The notes under the pieces are model-generated. The model saw only the letters and a list, made by a program, of their open reading frames with translations. It ran no database searches and had not been told where the DNA came from. The position numbers and the translations under genes are program-made. DNA of 64,000 nt, taken from the NCBI RefSeq assembly GCF_040581405.1, contig NZ_CP137157.1, positions 996,001 through 1,060,000 of the forward strand, given 5' to 3'. The stretch's first letter is position 1. Each line of letters opens with the position of its first letter. Shown here piece by piece: positions 49,745 to 60,145 of the stretch. The stretch is from Komagataeibacter sucrofermentans DSM 15973. GTDB taxonomy: Bacteria; Pseudomonadota; Alphaproteobacteria; Acetobacterales; Acetobacteraceae.

Positions 49745-50257
49745 TCATTCCGCCGCCAGTCGGCCCGCATGATCAAGCAGCAGGCCAAGGGCCGCGCGCA
49801 CGGCCTGGGTGCGTATATCCCACCGCTCGCCCGCAAAATTGTGCGAGACCGTATGGACCGTGCCGCTGCCAGCCACGGCAAACCACACCAGCCCCACCGG
49901 CTTGCCCGACGTGGCCCCGCCGGGGCCTGCAACGCCGGTAATGGCGACCGACAGGTTGGCATCGGGCGCATGGCCCAACGCGCCCTGCGCCATGGCGGCG
50001 GCCACTTCGCGGCTGACCGCGCCGTATTCTTCCAGCAGTTTCAGCGGCACGCCCAGCGCATGGTGCTTCATGCTGTTGGAGTAGGTGACAAAACCGCCGC
50101 ACACGACATCGGACGCGCCAGCGGCCTCGGTCAGGGCGGCGGCCAGCAGCCCGCCGGTGCAGCTTTCCGCCGTGACAACACGCTGGCCTGCGGCGCGCAG
50201 GCGGGCCAGGGCATCGGGCATGTGGCCCAGAAAGGTGTCAGGTAACATCCGCGGCAT
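49745..50257 (-). CDS. CinA C-terminal-domain protein (nicotinamide-nucleotide amidase)
   Basis: A 170-residue PncC/CinA C-terminal-domain protein that deamidates NMN to NaMN in NAD recycling. VVTAESCTGGLLAAALTEAAGASDVVCGGFVTYSNSMKHHALGV is the diagnostic region with the nucleophile Ser in ESCTGG, and VAITGVAGPGGAT and GLVWFAVAG follow. The N-terminal competence-type domain of full-length CinA is absent, as in stand-alone PncC. It starts 26 bp after pgpA and closes the minus-strand cluster. Confidence 0.92.
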   Translation of the reverse strand: MPRMLPDTFLGHMPDALARLRAAGQRVVTAESCTGGLLAAALTEAAGASDVVCGGFVTYSNSMKHHALGVPLKLLEEYGAVSREVAAAMAQGALGHAPDANLSVAITGVAGPGGATSGKPVGLVWFAVAGSGTVHTVSHNFAGERWDIRTQAVRAALGLLLDHAGRLAAE

Positions 50258-50283
50258 TCTCCTCTTTCAGGGGCGTCAACGCA

Positions 50284-50748
50284 TCAGGCAAGGCAACGGA
50301 TGCCTGCCAGGATCGCGGCGGCCATGATTCCGGCCACCACGTCATCGCCCATGATGCCCAGCGCATCATGCCTGCGGTCGAACCAGCCCACCGGGCCGGG
50401 CTTGGTAATGTCAAACAGGCGGAACAGGGCGAAGGCCAGCGCCAGCCACAGCCCATCGGCCCAGCGCAGGCCATAAAGGGGCAGCGGGGCGAGGGGGAAC
50501 ATGGCGATCCACATGCCCGCCACCTCATCAATCACGATCCAGCCGTGATCTTCCCCGCCTGAGGCAAGCTGCGTGGCGCGGTAGCCCACAAAGGTCACCA
50601 CCAGCACGGCCAGCGCCATCCATAGCCATTGCCCCAGCAGCGGCACGCCCACGATCAGGGCGGCAAGCGAACCGACCGTGCCCGGCGCGCGCGGCGCAAA
50701 GCCGGTGCCACAGAAGCTGGCAATGAAGCGTGCGGGTGAAAACGCCAT
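50284..50748 (-). CDS. pgpA: Phosphatidylglycerophosphatase A
   Basis: Dephosphorylates phosphatidylglycerol phosphate at the inner membrane. 154 residues: GTGFAPRAPGTVGSLAAL, VGYRATQLASGGEDHGWIVIDEVAGMWIAMF, and FDITKPGPVGWFDRR are the PgpA signature, and DD in MGDDVVAGIMAA is conserved. The start overlaps the lytic transglycosylase stop by one base (TGATG). With cardiolipin synthase at 62084 it marks the phosphatidylglycerol branch in this window. Confidence 0.95.
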   Translation of the reverse strand: MAFSPARFIASFCGTGFAPRAPGTVGSLAALIVGVPLLGQWLWMALAVLVVTFVGYRATQLASGGEDHGWIVIDEVAGMWIAMFPLAPLPLYGLRWADGLWLALAFALFRLFDITKPGPVGWFDRRHDALGIMGDDVVAGIMAAAILAGIRCLA

Positions 50749-52727
50749 CAGCCTGCCCCCAGCGCCGGGTCGGTCGCCTGATAGATGGCCATGTTTTCCT
50801 CCACCCGCTCCACGTAGTTGCGCGTCTCGCCAAAGGGGATGCTCTCGATCCAGTCCAGCATGGCATCGGGCACCGGGGTGTCGCGCGCGGGATTGCCCAG
50901 GGTGAGCAGCCAGCCATCGGTGCGGTGGGGGCCTGCGTTATAGGCGGCGGCCACGTAGGGCACGGCACCGCCCACGCGCTGGGCAATATCGGCCAGGTAG
51001 GCGGCGCCAAGCTGCATGTTCAGGTCCGGGTTGGTCAGGCTGGCGGCGCTGACATTTACGTTCAGGCCCGCCTTGCGCGCCACTTCACGCGCGGTGGGCA
51101 CGAGCAGCTGCATCAGGCCAACCGCGTGGGCGGGGCTGACCACGCCTGCGTCAAACCCGCTTTCCTGCCGGGTTATGGCCAGTTCCACGTCGGGCGGCAG
51201 GGTGCTCGTGGGCGGCGCGCAGGCGCGGGGCCAGCCCTCATGCACCAGTGTCAGCCCATCCTTGCCTGCCAGCCGGGCCACCATCACGGCGGCATCGGGT
51301 ATGCCAAGGCGGGTGGCCATGCGGGCGGCGAGCACGTGGGTGATGGGGCTGGTGCCCTGCGCATCAAGCGCAAGAACGAAGTCACGCGCATGGTGGCGGT
51401 CGTTCCATGCCACGAGGATCTCGGCCGCGCGGGCCAGGTCGGTGGTATCGAACCGCACGGAATCAGCCACGCTGGGGGTGGGTTCGCTCTCGCGCAGCAG
51501 TTGCGCGCGGATCTGGCGGCCCGCCTTGTCAGGCGTAATGAGCTGGTTGGCGTGGTTGCCTGCCAGCCATTCTATGGCCATCTGGCCATAAAAGGTGTTG
51601 GCAAGCGTTGCGGCCTGCGTCCATTGCGCGCGGGCCGGGCCGTGGCGCCCGCGGGCCCAGAGCGCGCGACCTGCCCAGAACAGCCCCCGGCTGCGGGTAA
51701 TGACCGGCACCGCCTGCGCCAGCGGAGCAAAATCGGCCTGTGCGTGCTCGGCATCATGCAGGTATTCCAGCCGGATCCAGCCTGCGAGGAACAGGGCATC
51801 ATAATGGTTGGCCGGGCCGATATCCGCCGTGTCGCTGGCCATGAACAGCGCGTCATCTACCCGGTGGGCCAGCAAAAGGTCACGCGCCAGCCCGTCACGC
51901 TCGCGCCAGAACACGGTGGCAATGGCGGGGGTCTGCTGTTTTTCGGTATCCACGCCACGGGCGCGCCACAGGGCCAGCGCCTCATCGAGGCGTTGCGCGT
52001 GATGCAGCCAGCGCAACTGGTCAAGAACCAGCGCGCCATCGGCCAGTTGCTCGGGCGGCAGGGCGCTCAGGGTATCTTCCGCCAGCGGGTCGTTGCGGCG
52101 AAAGGCCAGGCGCGCGCGGGCCACGGGCTGCTGCGTGGCTTCAAGCAGCGCCATCTGCCGGGTGGCGGCATCAATCCTGCCCGCGCGTTCCTGCCGGTCA
52201 AAGCGCTGCCAGTGGTCCTGTGGCGTCAACTGTGGCCCGAAGGCTGCCAGCAGGGCCTGCGCATCGGTGGGGCTGTCGGCGCGGTTGATCCATGTATCGC
52301 GTACCCATGCCGCCAGTTTTTCGGGGGCAGGGGTGGCATGGGCGCAGCGCAGCAGGGCGTGCACGTCCGTCAGCGGCAGGCGGGGGCACAGCGCGCCCGC
52401 CACCGCATCATCCGCTTCCCCCGCCAGCGCCTGCTGGTAGTGGGCAAGCAGGAGGCCACGCTGGGGCCATGCGGGGTTTTCGTTCAGGAAGGTGGTGTAT
52501 TCCTCCGCCGTGCCGCCAGCACCCGAGAGCAGGCGCAGATAGACCAGCAGCTTGGCCGCGATGGGATCGTCATCGGCATTGCCGGTGGCGGCCTGTCGCG
52601 GCGTGGGCCAGTCGCCTTCAGCCGGTGCCGTGGCTGCCGGGGCAGGGGCGGCCAGCCCCGCCATGATGGTGGCAAGGCAGGCCGTCCGGCCCCATTGGCG
52701 CAGGCGGACGGAGGTCAGGTATGGCAT
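50748..52727 (-). CDS. slt: Soluble lytic murein transglycosylase (Slt-like)
   Basis: A 659-residue periplasmic enzyme that cleaves peptidoglycan to 1,6-anhydromuropeptides. Signal peptide about 1-32 (MPYLTSVRLRQWGRTACLATIMAGLAAPAPA). An alpha-helical superhelix of tetratricopeptide-like repeats spans about 60-480. The C-terminal SLT domain has the catalytic Glu in ITRQESGFD and then SPAHAVGLMQLLVPTA and YNAGPHRT. It overlaps terC by one base and pgpA by one base, so the three are coupled. Confidence 0.93.
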   Translation of the reverse strand: MPYLTSVRLRQWGRTACLATIMAGLAAPAPAATAPAEGDWPTPRQAATGNADDDPIAAKLLVYLRLLSGAGGTAEEYTTFLNENPAWPQRGLLLAHYQQALAGEADDAVAGALCPRLPLTDVHALLRCAHATPAPEKLAAWVRDTWINRADSPTDAQALLAAFGPQLTPQDHWQRFDRQERAGRIDAATRQMALLEATQQPVARARLAFRRNDPLAEDTLSALPPEQLADGALVLDQLRWLHHAQRLDEALALWRARGVDTEKQQTPAIATVFWRERDGLARDLLLAHRVDDALFMASDTADIGPANHYDALFLAGWIRLEYLHDAEHAQADFAPLAQAVPVITRSRGLFWAGRALWARGRHGPARAQWTQAATLANTFYGQMAIEWLAGNHANQLITPDKAGRQIRAQLLRESEPTPSVADSVRFDTTDLARAAEILVAWNDRHHARDFVLALDAQGTSPITHVLAARMATRLGIPDAAVMVARLAGKDGLTLVHEGWPRACAPPTSTLPPDVELAITRQESGFDAGVVSPAHAVGLMQLLVPTAREVARKAGLNVNVSAASLTNPDLNMQLGAAYLADIAQRVGGAVPYVAAAYNAGPHRTDGWLLTLGNPARDTPVPDAMLDWIESIPFGETRNYVERVEENMAIYQATDPALGAG

Positions 52728-53332
52728 CAGCCGCCATGCCCCACATGCGCCCAGACCTCGCCACCGCCCTTGACGATGAGTTCAATGGCCACGGCGAGCA
52801 CTACCAGCAGCCCCACCCATGAAATCCATTTGTACCGCTCCAGCAGCCTGGCGATGAGCGAGGCCGCGACCGCCATCAGCACCACCGATATGACCAGCCC
52901 GCTCACCAGCACGCCCATATGCTCGCCCGCAGCCCCCGCCACGGCCAGCACGTTGTCCAGGCTCATGGACAGGTCGGCCACGATGATGCGGATGATGGCG
53001 TTACGCAGGGAACCGGGGGCAGGGGTATCCGTTTCGGCATGGGTATCGCCGCGCATCTCGCGGAACATGCGCCAGCACACCCACATCAGCAGAAGGCCGC
53101 CCGCCAGTGTCAGCCCGATGATGGCCAGCAGCCTGACCGCCACCAGCGCCAGCCCGATGCGGATGACCGCCGCCCCCAGCACGCCGCACAATATGGCGAT
53201 TCGGCGTGACTTCTGCGGCAGGTTGCGCACCGCCATGCCCACGACGATGGCGTTATCACCCGCCAGGGTCACGTCAATCAGGATAACCTGGGCCAGTGCG
53301 TAAAGGGAGGAAGGAGAAAAAATGGCTGACAT
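52727..53332 (-). CDS. TerC-family membrane protein
   Basis: 201 residues with about six hydrophobic segments. VILIDVTLAGDNAIVVGMAV and VADLSMSLDNVLAVAGAAG give the paired D-N motifs of TerC (GDNA and LDN), which in homologues take part in manganese export or metallation of exported proteins. A YjbE-type subgroup is likely given the short length. Start MSAIFSPSSLYALAQ at 53332; the frame opens earlier but without a family match. First gene of the terC-slt-pgpA-cinA unit. Confidence 0.88.
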   Translation of the reverse strand: MSAIFSPSSLYALAQVILIDVTLAGDNAIVVGMAVRNLPQKSRRIAILCGVLGAAVIRIGLALVAVRLLAIIGLTLAGGLLLMWVCWRMFREMRGDTHAETDTPAPGSLRNAIIRIIVADLSMSLDNVLAVAGAAGEHMGVLVSGLVISVVLMAVAASLIARLLERYKWISWVGLLVVLAVAIELIVKGGGEVWAHVGHGG

Positions 53333-53562
53333 GGGCAGAGGGGTTCCTGAAGGAAAGGTCTTGTCGCCGCAGGGCGTGGCGGGCGTGACAGGTACTTTAT
53401 GCCGCCGGGCGTGGATAACATGCAATCATGCCTGTCATGACAGATTATATGCCATGCGCAGAAAGCGGCGTGAATATAAGGGAGACGCACGCGCCAGAAT
53501 TGGCTAGGAAGGCGGCCTGATCCTGATTGTGTCGCTTTTTTGAGCCAAGGAAGCCCGAGAAC

Positions 53563-54915
53563 ATGGTACCGCGCTATACCCGCCCCGTCATGGCCGCCAT
53601 CTGGTCCCCCGAGAACCGCTACCGCATCTGGTTCGAGATCGAGGCCCTCGCCTGCGAGGCCATGGCGGAATACGGCGCGATCCCAGCCGAGGCCGCCAAG
53701 ACCATCCGCGAAAAGGGCGACGCCGCCATGGCCGCCTTCTCGCAGGCCGATCTTGACCGCATTGACGAGATCGAGGCCGAAACCCGCCACGATGTCATTG
53801 CCTTCCTGACCTGGCTAGCCGAGAAGGTCGGGCCGGACAGCCGCTTCGTGCATCTGGGCATGACCTCGTCGGATGTGCTCGACACCTGCCTGTCGGTGCA
53901 GATGGTGCAGGCGACAGACCTGCTTTTGCAGGATGTCGATGCCGTGCTCGCAGCGCTCAAGCGCCGCGCGTTCGAGCACAAATACACGCTCACCATCGGC
54001 CGCAGCCACGCCATCCACGCCGAGCCAACCTCATTTGGCCTGAAGATCGCGGGCCATTATGCCGAGTTCGCCCGCAACCGTGAGCGTCTGGTTCGCGCGC
54101 GTGAGGAAATTGCCGTCTGCGCCATTTCGGGCGCGGTGGGCACCTACGCCCATATCGACCCCCGCGTTGAGGACTACGTGGCGAAGAAGCTGGGCCTGAA
54201 GCCCGAGGACGTGTCCACCCAGGTCATCCCGCGTGACCGGCATGCGGCCTATTTCTGCGCGCTCGCGGTCATTGCCAGCGGCATCGAGCGGCTGGCCACC
54301 GAAGTGCGCCACCTCCAGCGCTCGGAAGTGCGCGAGGCGGAAGAGTTCTTCCACAAGGGGCAGAAGGGCTCCTCGGCCATGCCGCACAAGCGCAACCCCG
54401 TGCTGTCGGAAAACCTGACCGGCCTTGCGCGCCTGGTGCGCTCGCATGTCATTCCCGCGCTCGAGAACGTGGCGCTGTGGCACGAGCGTGACATCAGCCA
54501 CTCCTCCGTCGAGCGTAACATCTGCCCCGATGGCACGATCGGCCTTGATTTCGCGCTCATGCGCCTTGCGGGCATGATGGAAAAGCTGGTGGTCTATCCC
54601 GACCAGATGCAGGCCAATATCGAGAGCCTCGGTGGCGTGGTGCATTCGGGCGAGGTGCTGCTGGCCCTTGCGCGCGCGGGCATCCTGCGTGAGGATGCGT
54701 ACCGCATCGTACAGCGCAACGCCATGGAAACATGGACAAAGCTGGGCCACAAGGATGGAAAGACCTTCCGCGAGAATCTTGCCGCCGACCCCGAGGTTGC
54801 AGGCCGGGTTCCGGCGGAAGTGCTTGATGCGGCGATGGACAGCAATGCCCATCTGGGCAAGATCGACCACACCTTCACCCGCGTGTTTGGTGAGGCAGGC
54901 CCCGCACGGAGCTGA
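53563..54915 (+). CDS. purB: Adenylosuccinate lyase
   Basis: Cleaves SAICAR and adenylosuccinate in purine synthesis. 450 residues: MVPRYTRPVMAAIWSPENRYRIW, VHLGMTSSDVLDTCL, TIGRSHAIHAEPTSFGLK and the fumarase-superfamily signature GSSAMPHKRNPVLSENLTGL with the catalytic loop Ser. The start at 53563 has GGAAGCCC upstream; the frame begins 12 codons earlier. It precedes the pur cluster by about 900 bp. Confidence 0.97.
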   Translation: MVPRYTRPVMAAIWSPENRYRIWFEIEALACEAMAEYGAIPAEAAKTIREKGDAAMAAFSQADLDRIDEIEAETRHDVIAFLTWLAEKVGPDSRFVHLGMTSSDVLDTCLSVQMVQATDLLLQDVDAVLAALKRRAFEHKYTLTIGRSHAIHAEPTSFGLKIAGHYAEFARNRERLVRAREEIAVCAISGAVGTYAHIDPRVEDYVAKKLGLKPEDVSTQVIPRDRHAAYFCALAVIASGIERLATEVRHLQRSEVREAEEFFHKGQKGSSAMPHKRNPVLSENLTGLARLVRSHVIPALENVALWHERDISHSSVERNICPDGTIGLDFALMRLAGMMEKLVVYPDQMQANIESLGGVVHSGEVLLALARAGILREDAYRIVQRNAMETWTKLGHKDGKTFRENLAADPEVAGRVPAEVLDAAMDSNAHLGKIDHTFTRVFGEAGPARS

Positions 54916-54957
54916 TGCCCCGTGCCCTGACGGAAAACAGCAGCAGGATATCGAGGC

Positions 54958-55698
54958 GTGTGCACAGTCGTCATTTCCCACGATCCGGATCAGGACTGGC
55001 CGCTGCTCATGGCGGCCAACCGTGACGAACGCCTCGACCGGCCCTGGCTGCCGCCGGGGCGGCACTGGGCCGACCAGCCCAACGTCATTGGCGGGCAGGA
55101 CCAGGTGGCCGGGGGCTCGTGGCTCACGCTCAATGATGCAGGCGTTGTGGCAGGCATCATGAACCGCGTGGGTAGCCTCGGCCCCATGCCGGGCAAGAAC
55201 TCGCGGGGCGCGCTGCCGCTGCTGGCAGGCCGGTTTGATACGGCGCGGGCGGCGGTGGAACACATTGCCACCATCGATGCAGGGGCATGGCGCTCGTTCA
55301 ACATGATCGTGGCGGACCGGGCGGATGCGTTCTTCATCCGTGGCCCCGGTTATGGCCAGCCGCAAATCGAGGCGCTCGCGCCCGGCGTGCACATGGTCGC
55401 CACCACCGACCCCGATGACATGGGCATGCCGCGCATTGCCCGCCACCTGCCGCGCTTTCGGGCAGCGCACCGGCCCGTGCCGCCGGAATGGGCAGCCTGG
55501 ACCACGCTGCTCGCCGACCGCTCGCTGCCTGCGGGCAGTGAACTCAACATCCCGCCGCGCTCGGGTTTTGGCACGTGCAGTTCATCGGCCATCGGGGTGG
55601 CAGGCGATGGCCGCCGGTCGTGGTTCTTTGCCGCAGGGGCCCCGGACCGCGTGGGCTACCAGCCCATAGACCTCGGGGCGCCACAGCCACGGGCCTGA
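54958..55698 (+). CDS. NRDE-family protein (TANGO2-like)
   Basis: A 246-residue protein of the NRDE/TANGO2 family, with an Ntn-hydrolase-like fold. It begins MCTVVISHDPDQDWPLLMAANRDER, holding the conserved Cys2 and the NRDE motif. The start codon is GTG (54958). A GGSWLTLNDAGVVAGIMNR segment follows, as in the family. Eukaryotic TANGO2 is linked to heme or lipid transport; the bacterial role is unknown. It lies between purB and purC but no link to purines is known. Confidence 0.85.
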   Translation: MCTVVISHDPDQDWPLLMAANRDERLDRPWLPPGRHWADQPNVIGGQDQVAGGSWLTLNDAGVVAGIMNRVGSLGPMPGKNSRGALPLLAGRFDTARAAVEHIATIDAGAWRSFNMIVADRADAFFIRGPGYGQPQIEALAPGVHMVATTDPDDMGMPRIARHLPRFRAAHRPVPPEWAAWTTLLADRSLPAGSELNIPPRSGFGTCSSSAIGVAGDGRRSWFFAAGAPDRVGYQPIDLGAPQPRA

Positions 55699-55834
55699 GG
55701 TAAATATGGTATCTTCCCGCCCGGAACGCTGCTATGGCATGCGGACCATTGGGGATCATGCCGCAAACTGATCCTGCAGATCAGGGGAGGGGCCGCTCCC
55801 GGCCCGTCCCCACAGCGTTATGTGAAGGACAAGT

Positions 55835-56599
55835 ATGGGCCGCCGCCGCCAGCTTTACGAAGGAAAAGCCAAGATCCTTTTCGAGGGCCCCGAGCCGGGC
55901 ACGCTCGTGCAGTATTTCAAGGATGACGCCAGCGCCGGCAACGGCGCGAAAAAGGGCATCATCACCGGCAAGGGGGTGCTGAACAACCGTATCAGCGAAC
56001 ACCTCATGCTGCGCCTGCACGATATCGGGATTCCCACCCATTTCATCCGCCGCCTCAACATGCGTGAGCAGCTGATCCGCGAAGTCGAGATCATTCCGCT
56101 TGAGGTCGTGGTGCGCAACGTGGCGGCGGGCTCGCTGTCCAAGCGGCTGGGCATCCAGGAAGGCACGCGCCTGCCGCGCCCCATCATCGAGTTCTACTAC
56201 AAGAACGATGCCCTGAACGACCCGATGGTAAGCGAAGAGCACATCACCGCATTCGGCTGGGCCTGCCCGCACGACATGGAAGACATCGTGGCGCTGAGCA
56301 TGCGCGTGAACGACTTCCTGTGCGGCCTGTTCATGGGCATCGGCATCATTCTTGTCGATTTCAAGCTGGAATTCGGCCGCCTGTTCGAGGGCGACAACAT
56401 GCGCATCGTTCTGGCGGATGAAATCTCGCCCGATAACTGCCGCCTGTGGGATGCCAAGACCAGCGAGAAGCTGGACAAGGACCGTTTCCGCAAGGACATG
56501 GGCAAGGTTGAAGAAGCTTATCAGGAAGTTGCGATGCGCCTGGGTATCCTGCCCGAGGCCACGAATTCCGACATGAAGGGACCGGAGGTAATGCAATGA
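55835..56599 (+). CDS. purC: Phosphoribosylaminoimidazole-succinocarboxamide synthase
   Basis: SAICAR synthase, 254 residues. [52 protein letters not shown], and VDFKLEFGR with [14 protein letters not shown] are the family motifs. Its last four bases overlap the purS start (ATGA). It is the first gene of the purC-purS-x-purQ-purL cluster. Confidence 0.97.
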   Translation: MGRRRQLYEGKAKILFEGPEPGTLVQYFKDDASAGNGAKKGIITGKGVLNNRISEHLMLRLHDIGIPTHFIRRLNMREQLIREVEIIPLEVVVRNVAAGSLSKRLGIQEGTRLPRPIIEFYYKNDALNDPMVSEEHITAFGWACPHDMEDIVALSMRVNDFLCGLFMGIGIILVDFKLEFGRLFEGDNMRIVLADEISPDNCRLWDAKTSEKLDKDRFRKDMGKVEEAYQEVAMRLGILPEATNSDMKGPEVMQ

Positions 56600-56838
56600 A
56601 GGTGCGCGTGACCGTCATGCTGAAGGAAGGCGTGCTCGACCCGCAGGGCAAGGCCGTGGAACATGCGCTGCATGTGCTCGATTTTGGCAATGTGGGCGAG
56701 GTGCGCATTGGCCGCGTGATCGAGCTTGAAATTGATGAGACCGACCGCGAGCGCGCCCGCGCGCAGGCTGATGCCATGGCGCGCGCCCTGCTGGCCAATC
56801 TCGTGATCGAGGATTTCACCACGGAGGTCGTTGGATGA
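56596..56838 (+). CDS. purS: FGAM synthase subunit PurS
   Basis: Small subunit that bridges PurQ and PurL in the three-part formylglycinamidine ribonucleotide synthase. 80 residues: [30 protein letters not shown]-like (here [18 protein letters not shown]) and [15 protein letters not shown]. It overlaps purC and the next gene by four bases each. Confidence 0.95.
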   Translation: MKVRVTVMLKEGVLDPQGKAVEHALHVLDFGNVGEVRIGRVIELEIDETDRERARAQADAMARALLANLVIEDFTTEVVG

Positions 56839-57218
56839 AGATCGCCCGCCTTCTTGCCCTTGGCTGCGTGCTGGCCGTGGGCCTGCCTGCGGCCCATGCA
56901 TCCGCCCAGCGCGTCTCGCGCCTTGATGGCGCGCGGCTCGGCTCGCTGTGCACCAAGCCCGCAGGCACCGGCATCTGTGATGCCTACATCTCCGGCCTGG
57001 CGGATTCGGTAACGCTTGCGCACCTTTTCGATCGCAATGTGGAAAAGGACAGCAAGGACGTTCCGGCCTTCTGCATCACACCCGCCACGCCCACGGCGGA
57101 CATGCGCGGCAAGGTCGTGAACTGGATGAAGGCGCACCGCGACGACCTGAACCGCCCGGCGGGCGAGGTCGTGTTTACGGCGCTGCATGAATCCTATCCC
57201 TGCGGCGGCGGCAAATGA
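56835..57218 (+). CDS. Exported Rap1a/Tai-like protein inside the pur operon
   Basis: 127 residues: signal peptide about 1-24 ([24 protein letters not shown]), then a small helical domain. [48 protein letters not shown] and [11 protein letters not shown] resemble the Rap1a/Tai family, which includes type VI secretion immunity proteins. The paired cysteines (C...C, C, C) fit disulfides in a periplasmic protein. It overlaps purS and purQ by four bases each. No T6SS gene is nearby, so immunity function is not implied. Confidence 0.75.
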   Translation: MKIARLLALGCVLAVGLPAAHASAQRVSRLDGARLGSLCTKPAGTGICDAYISGLADSVTLAHLFDRNVEKDSKDVPAFCITPATPTADMRGKVVNWMKAHRDDLNRPAGEVVFTALHESYPCGGGK

Positions 57219-57919
57219 AGGCGGCGATTGTAGTTTTTCCCGGAACCAACCGGGAGCGTGACATGGCCATCGCGCTGCGCAGCGTGACCGGGCAGGCCCC
57301 GGCCATGGTCTGGCACCGTGATACGGCCCTGCCCGAAGGGCTGGACCTTGTGGTGCTGCCCGGCGGCTTCAGCTATGGCGATTACCTGCGCTGTGGCGCC
57401 ATGGCAGCGCATGCGCCGATCATGGCGGCCATCCGTGAATTCGCGCTCAGAGGCGGGCATATCCTTGGCGTGTGCAACGGCTTCCAGATCCTGACCGAAG
57501 CGCAGCTCCTGCCCGGCGCGCTGCTGCGCAACGCGGCGCTGCGCTTCCTGTCGCAGGACTGCTGGCTGCGCGTGGAGCGTAACGACACGCCGTTCACCCG
57601 CCACTGGGCCAGGGGCGACGTGTACCGCACCCCCATGGCGCATGGCGATGGCAATTACATTGCCGAGGCCGAGACCATCCGCATGCTCGAAGATACCGGT
57701 CGCGTGGCCTTCCGCTATGTGGCGGAGAATGGCCGGCTCGACGCAGGCGACCCGCAGATCAACCCCAATGGCTCGATGAACGCCATTGCCGGTGTGTTCA
57801 GCGAGAACCTGCGCATCTGCGGCATGATGCCCCATCCGGAGGATCTGGTTGATCCGCTGATGGGCGGCGAGGATGGTAAACCCCTGTTTACGGGACTTGT
57901 GGAGGCTCTGGTCGGATGA
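57215..57919 (+). CDS. purQ: FGAM synthase subunit PurQ (glutaminase)
   Basis: Class I glutamine amidotransferase that feeds ammonia to PurL. 234 residues: [63 protein letters not shown] (nucleophile Cys in VCNGFQ) and the His-Glu pair in [19 protein letters not shown] is a further PurQ motif. It overlaps the genes on both sides. Confidence 0.96.
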   Translation: MKAAIVVFPGTNRERDMAIALRSVTGQAPAMVWHRDTALPEGLDLVVLPGGFSYGDYLRCGAMAAHAPIMAAIREFALRGGHILGVCNGFQILTEAQLLPGALLRNAALRFLSQDCWLRVERNDTPFTRHWARGDVYRTPMAHGDGNYIAEAETIRMLEDTGRVAFRYVAENGRLDAGDPQINPNGSMNAIAGVFSENLRICGMMPHPEDLVDPLMGGEDGKPLFTGLVEALVG

Positions 57920-60126
57920 GTGCAAAGGCACAACGCCCCGTTGATGAGGCACTGGCGCGCGAATTCGGCCTGACGGCGGAAGAATACGGCAATGTCCTGT
58001 CCATCATGGGCCGCACGCCCAGCTTTACGGAACTGGGCATCTTCTCGGTAATGTGGTCCGAGCACTGCTCGTACAAATCATCCCGCGCCTATCTCAAGAC
58101 CCTGCCCACCACGGCGCCATGGGTCATCCACGGTCCCGGCGAGAACGCGGGCGTGGTTGATATCGGGAACGGACTGGCTGCCATCTTCAAGATGGAAAGC
58201 CACAACCACCCCTCCTTCATCGAACCCTATCAGGGCGCTGCCACCGGCGTGGGCGGCATCCTGCGTGATGTGTTCACCATGGGCGCGCGCCCCGTGGCCA
58301 ACCTCAACGCCCTGCGCTTTGGCGACCCCAACAACCCGCAGACCCGCCGCATTGTTGATGGCGTGGTGCGTGGCGTGGGGGGCTACGGCAACTGCGTGGG
58401 CGTGCCCACGGTGGGCGGCGAGATCAACTTCCACCCCGCCTATGATGGCAACCCGCTCGTCAATGCCATGACCGTGGGCGTGGCCCGGCAGGACCGCATC
58501 TTCCTCTCGGCTGCGGCAGGTGTTGGCAACCCGGTGATCTATGTCGGCTCCAAGACGGGGCGCGACGGCATTCACGGGGCCACCATGTCGTCCTCGGAGT
58601 TTGATGAGGATGCGCTGGCCAAGCGCCCGACCGTGCAGGTGGGCGACCCGTTTGTTGAAAAGCTGCTGATCGAGGCCTGCCTTGAACTGATGGCGACCGA
58701 CGCCATCGTGGCCATTCAGGACATGGGGGCGGCTGGCCTGACCTCTTCCGCCGTCGAGATGGCGGGCAAGGGCGGCGTTGGCATCGACCTCGACCTTGAC
58801 CACGTGCCCCAGCGCGAACGCGGCATGACGGCGTATGAGATGATGCTGTCCGAGAGTCAGGAGCGCATGCTGATCGTGCTGCGCCCCGATCGCACCGAGC
58901 AGGCCCGCGCCATCTTTGACAAGTGGGAACTCGACTTCGCCATCATCGGCCACCTGACCGATACCGGCAATATCGTGATCCGCCACAAGGGCGCGGTCGA
59001 GGCCGAGATTCCGCTGGCCCCGCTGGCCGATCAGGCCCCGGTCTATCATCGCCCCACCGCGCCTGCGCAAAAGCCGCAGCCCATGGAGCCGATCATCGAC
59101 CCCGTGGGCGTGGAACAGGCGCTGATCCGGTTGATCGGCTGCCCGGACCTTGCATCCCGCGCGTGGGTTTACAACCAGTATGACAGCACGGTGGGCGGCC
59201 AGACGGTGCGCAGGCCGGGGGCTGCCGATGCCGCGATCGTCAAGGTCGAGGATACGGAAATCGGCCTGGCGCTGACCACCGACTGCACGCCGCGCTACTG
59301 CCGCGCCAACGCCAGGCTGGGCGGTGCGCAGGCCGTGGCCGAGGCATGGCGCAACATCACGGCCACGGGTGCCCGCCCGCTGGCGGTGACTGACAACCTC
59401 AACTTCGGCTCGCCTGAAAAGCCGGAGGTGATGGGCCAGTTCGTCGATGCCATTGCCGGCATGGGCGAGGCATGCCGCGCGCTCGACTTCCCGGTCGTGA
59501 GCGGCAATGTCTCGCTTTATAACGAGACGCGGGCGCCTGATGGCTCATCGCAGTCCATCCTGCCCACGCCCGCCATTGGCGGCCTTGGCGTGCTGGAAAA
59601 CGTGCGCCAGGCCGTTGGTCTGGAAATGCCCGGGGGCTGCGATGTCATGCTGCTTGGCGAGACGAAGGGCCAGCTTGGCCAGTCGATCTGGCTGCGCGAG
59701 ATCCTTGGCGCGCAGGATGGCGAGCCGCCTGAACTCGATCTGGCCGCCGAACGGCGCAATGGCGATTTCGTGCGCGGGCTGATCCTTGATGGCACGGTTG
59801 TCGCCTGCCACGATGTGGCTGATGGCGGCGTGCTGGTGGCGGTGACCGAGATGGTCATGGCAGGGCAGGCGGGCTGCGTGCTCGATGCCCCGCAGTCAGG
59901 CATGCGCCCCGAGGCCTTCTGGTTCGGCGAGGATCAGTCGCGCTACATCGTGGCCGTGCGTGCCGGGCAGGCGCTTGCCACCCTTGCGGCGCAGGCAGGG
60001 GTGCCATGCCGCAGGCTGGGCCGTTCGGGCGGCGAGGGTTTGACATTGCCTAGCGGCTCCACAATATCCAAGGCGCGTCTGCTCGCGGTGCATTCCGAAT
60101 TCTTTCCGCGACTGATGGACCGATAG
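57916..60126 (+). CDS. purL: FGAM synthase subunit PurL
   Basis: ATP-dependent synthetase subunit, 736 residues, the small (non-fused) PurL type that needs PurS and Pur[42 protein letters not shown] is typical of the N-terminus; ATP and metal sites appear in [25 protein letters not shown], and the second half has [20 protein letters not shown] and [11 protein letters not shown]. The start overlaps the purQ stop by four bases. Confidence 0.97.
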   Translation: MSAKAQRPVDEALAREFGLTAEEYGNVLSIMGRTPSFTELGIFSVMWSEHCSYKSSRAYLKTLPTTAPWVIHGPGENAGVVDIGNGLAAIFKMESHNHPSFIEPYQGAATGVGGILRDVFTMGARPVANLNALRFGDPNNPQTRRIVDGVVRGVGGYGNCVGVPTVGGEINFHPAYDGNPLVNAMTVGVARQDRIFLSAAAGVGNPVIYVGSKTGRDGIHGATMSSSEFDEDALAKRPTVQVGDPFVEKLLIEACLELMATDAIVAIQDMGAAGLTSSAVEMAGKGGVGIDLDLDHVPQRERGMTAYEMMLSESQERMLIVLRPDRTEQARAIFDKWELDFAIIGHLTDTGNIVIRHKGAVEAEIPLAPLADQAPVYHRPTAPAQKPQPMEPIIDPVGVEQALIRLIGCPDLASRAWVYNQYDSTVGGQTVRRPGAADAAIVKVEDTEIGLALTTDCTPRYCRANARLGGAQAVAEAWRNITATGARPLAVTDNLNFGSPEKPEVMGQFVDAIAGMGEACRALDFPVVSGNVSLYNETRAPDGSSQSILPTPAIGGLGVLENVRQAVGLEMPGGCDVMLLGETKGQLGQSIWLREILGAQDGEPPELDLAAERRNGDFVRGLILDGTVVACHDVADGGVLVAVTEMVMAGQAGCVLDAPQSGMRPEAFWFGEDQSRYIVAVRAGQALATLAAQAGVPCRRLGRSGGEGLTLPSGSTISKARLLAVHSEFFPRLMDR

Positions 60127-60145
60127 GGCAGGAGTTTTAAGCCAC

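Noticed and set aside
50730-53303. 857-residue plus-strand open frame opposite slt and terC
   Set aside because: Antisense shadow of three coupled minus-strand genes.
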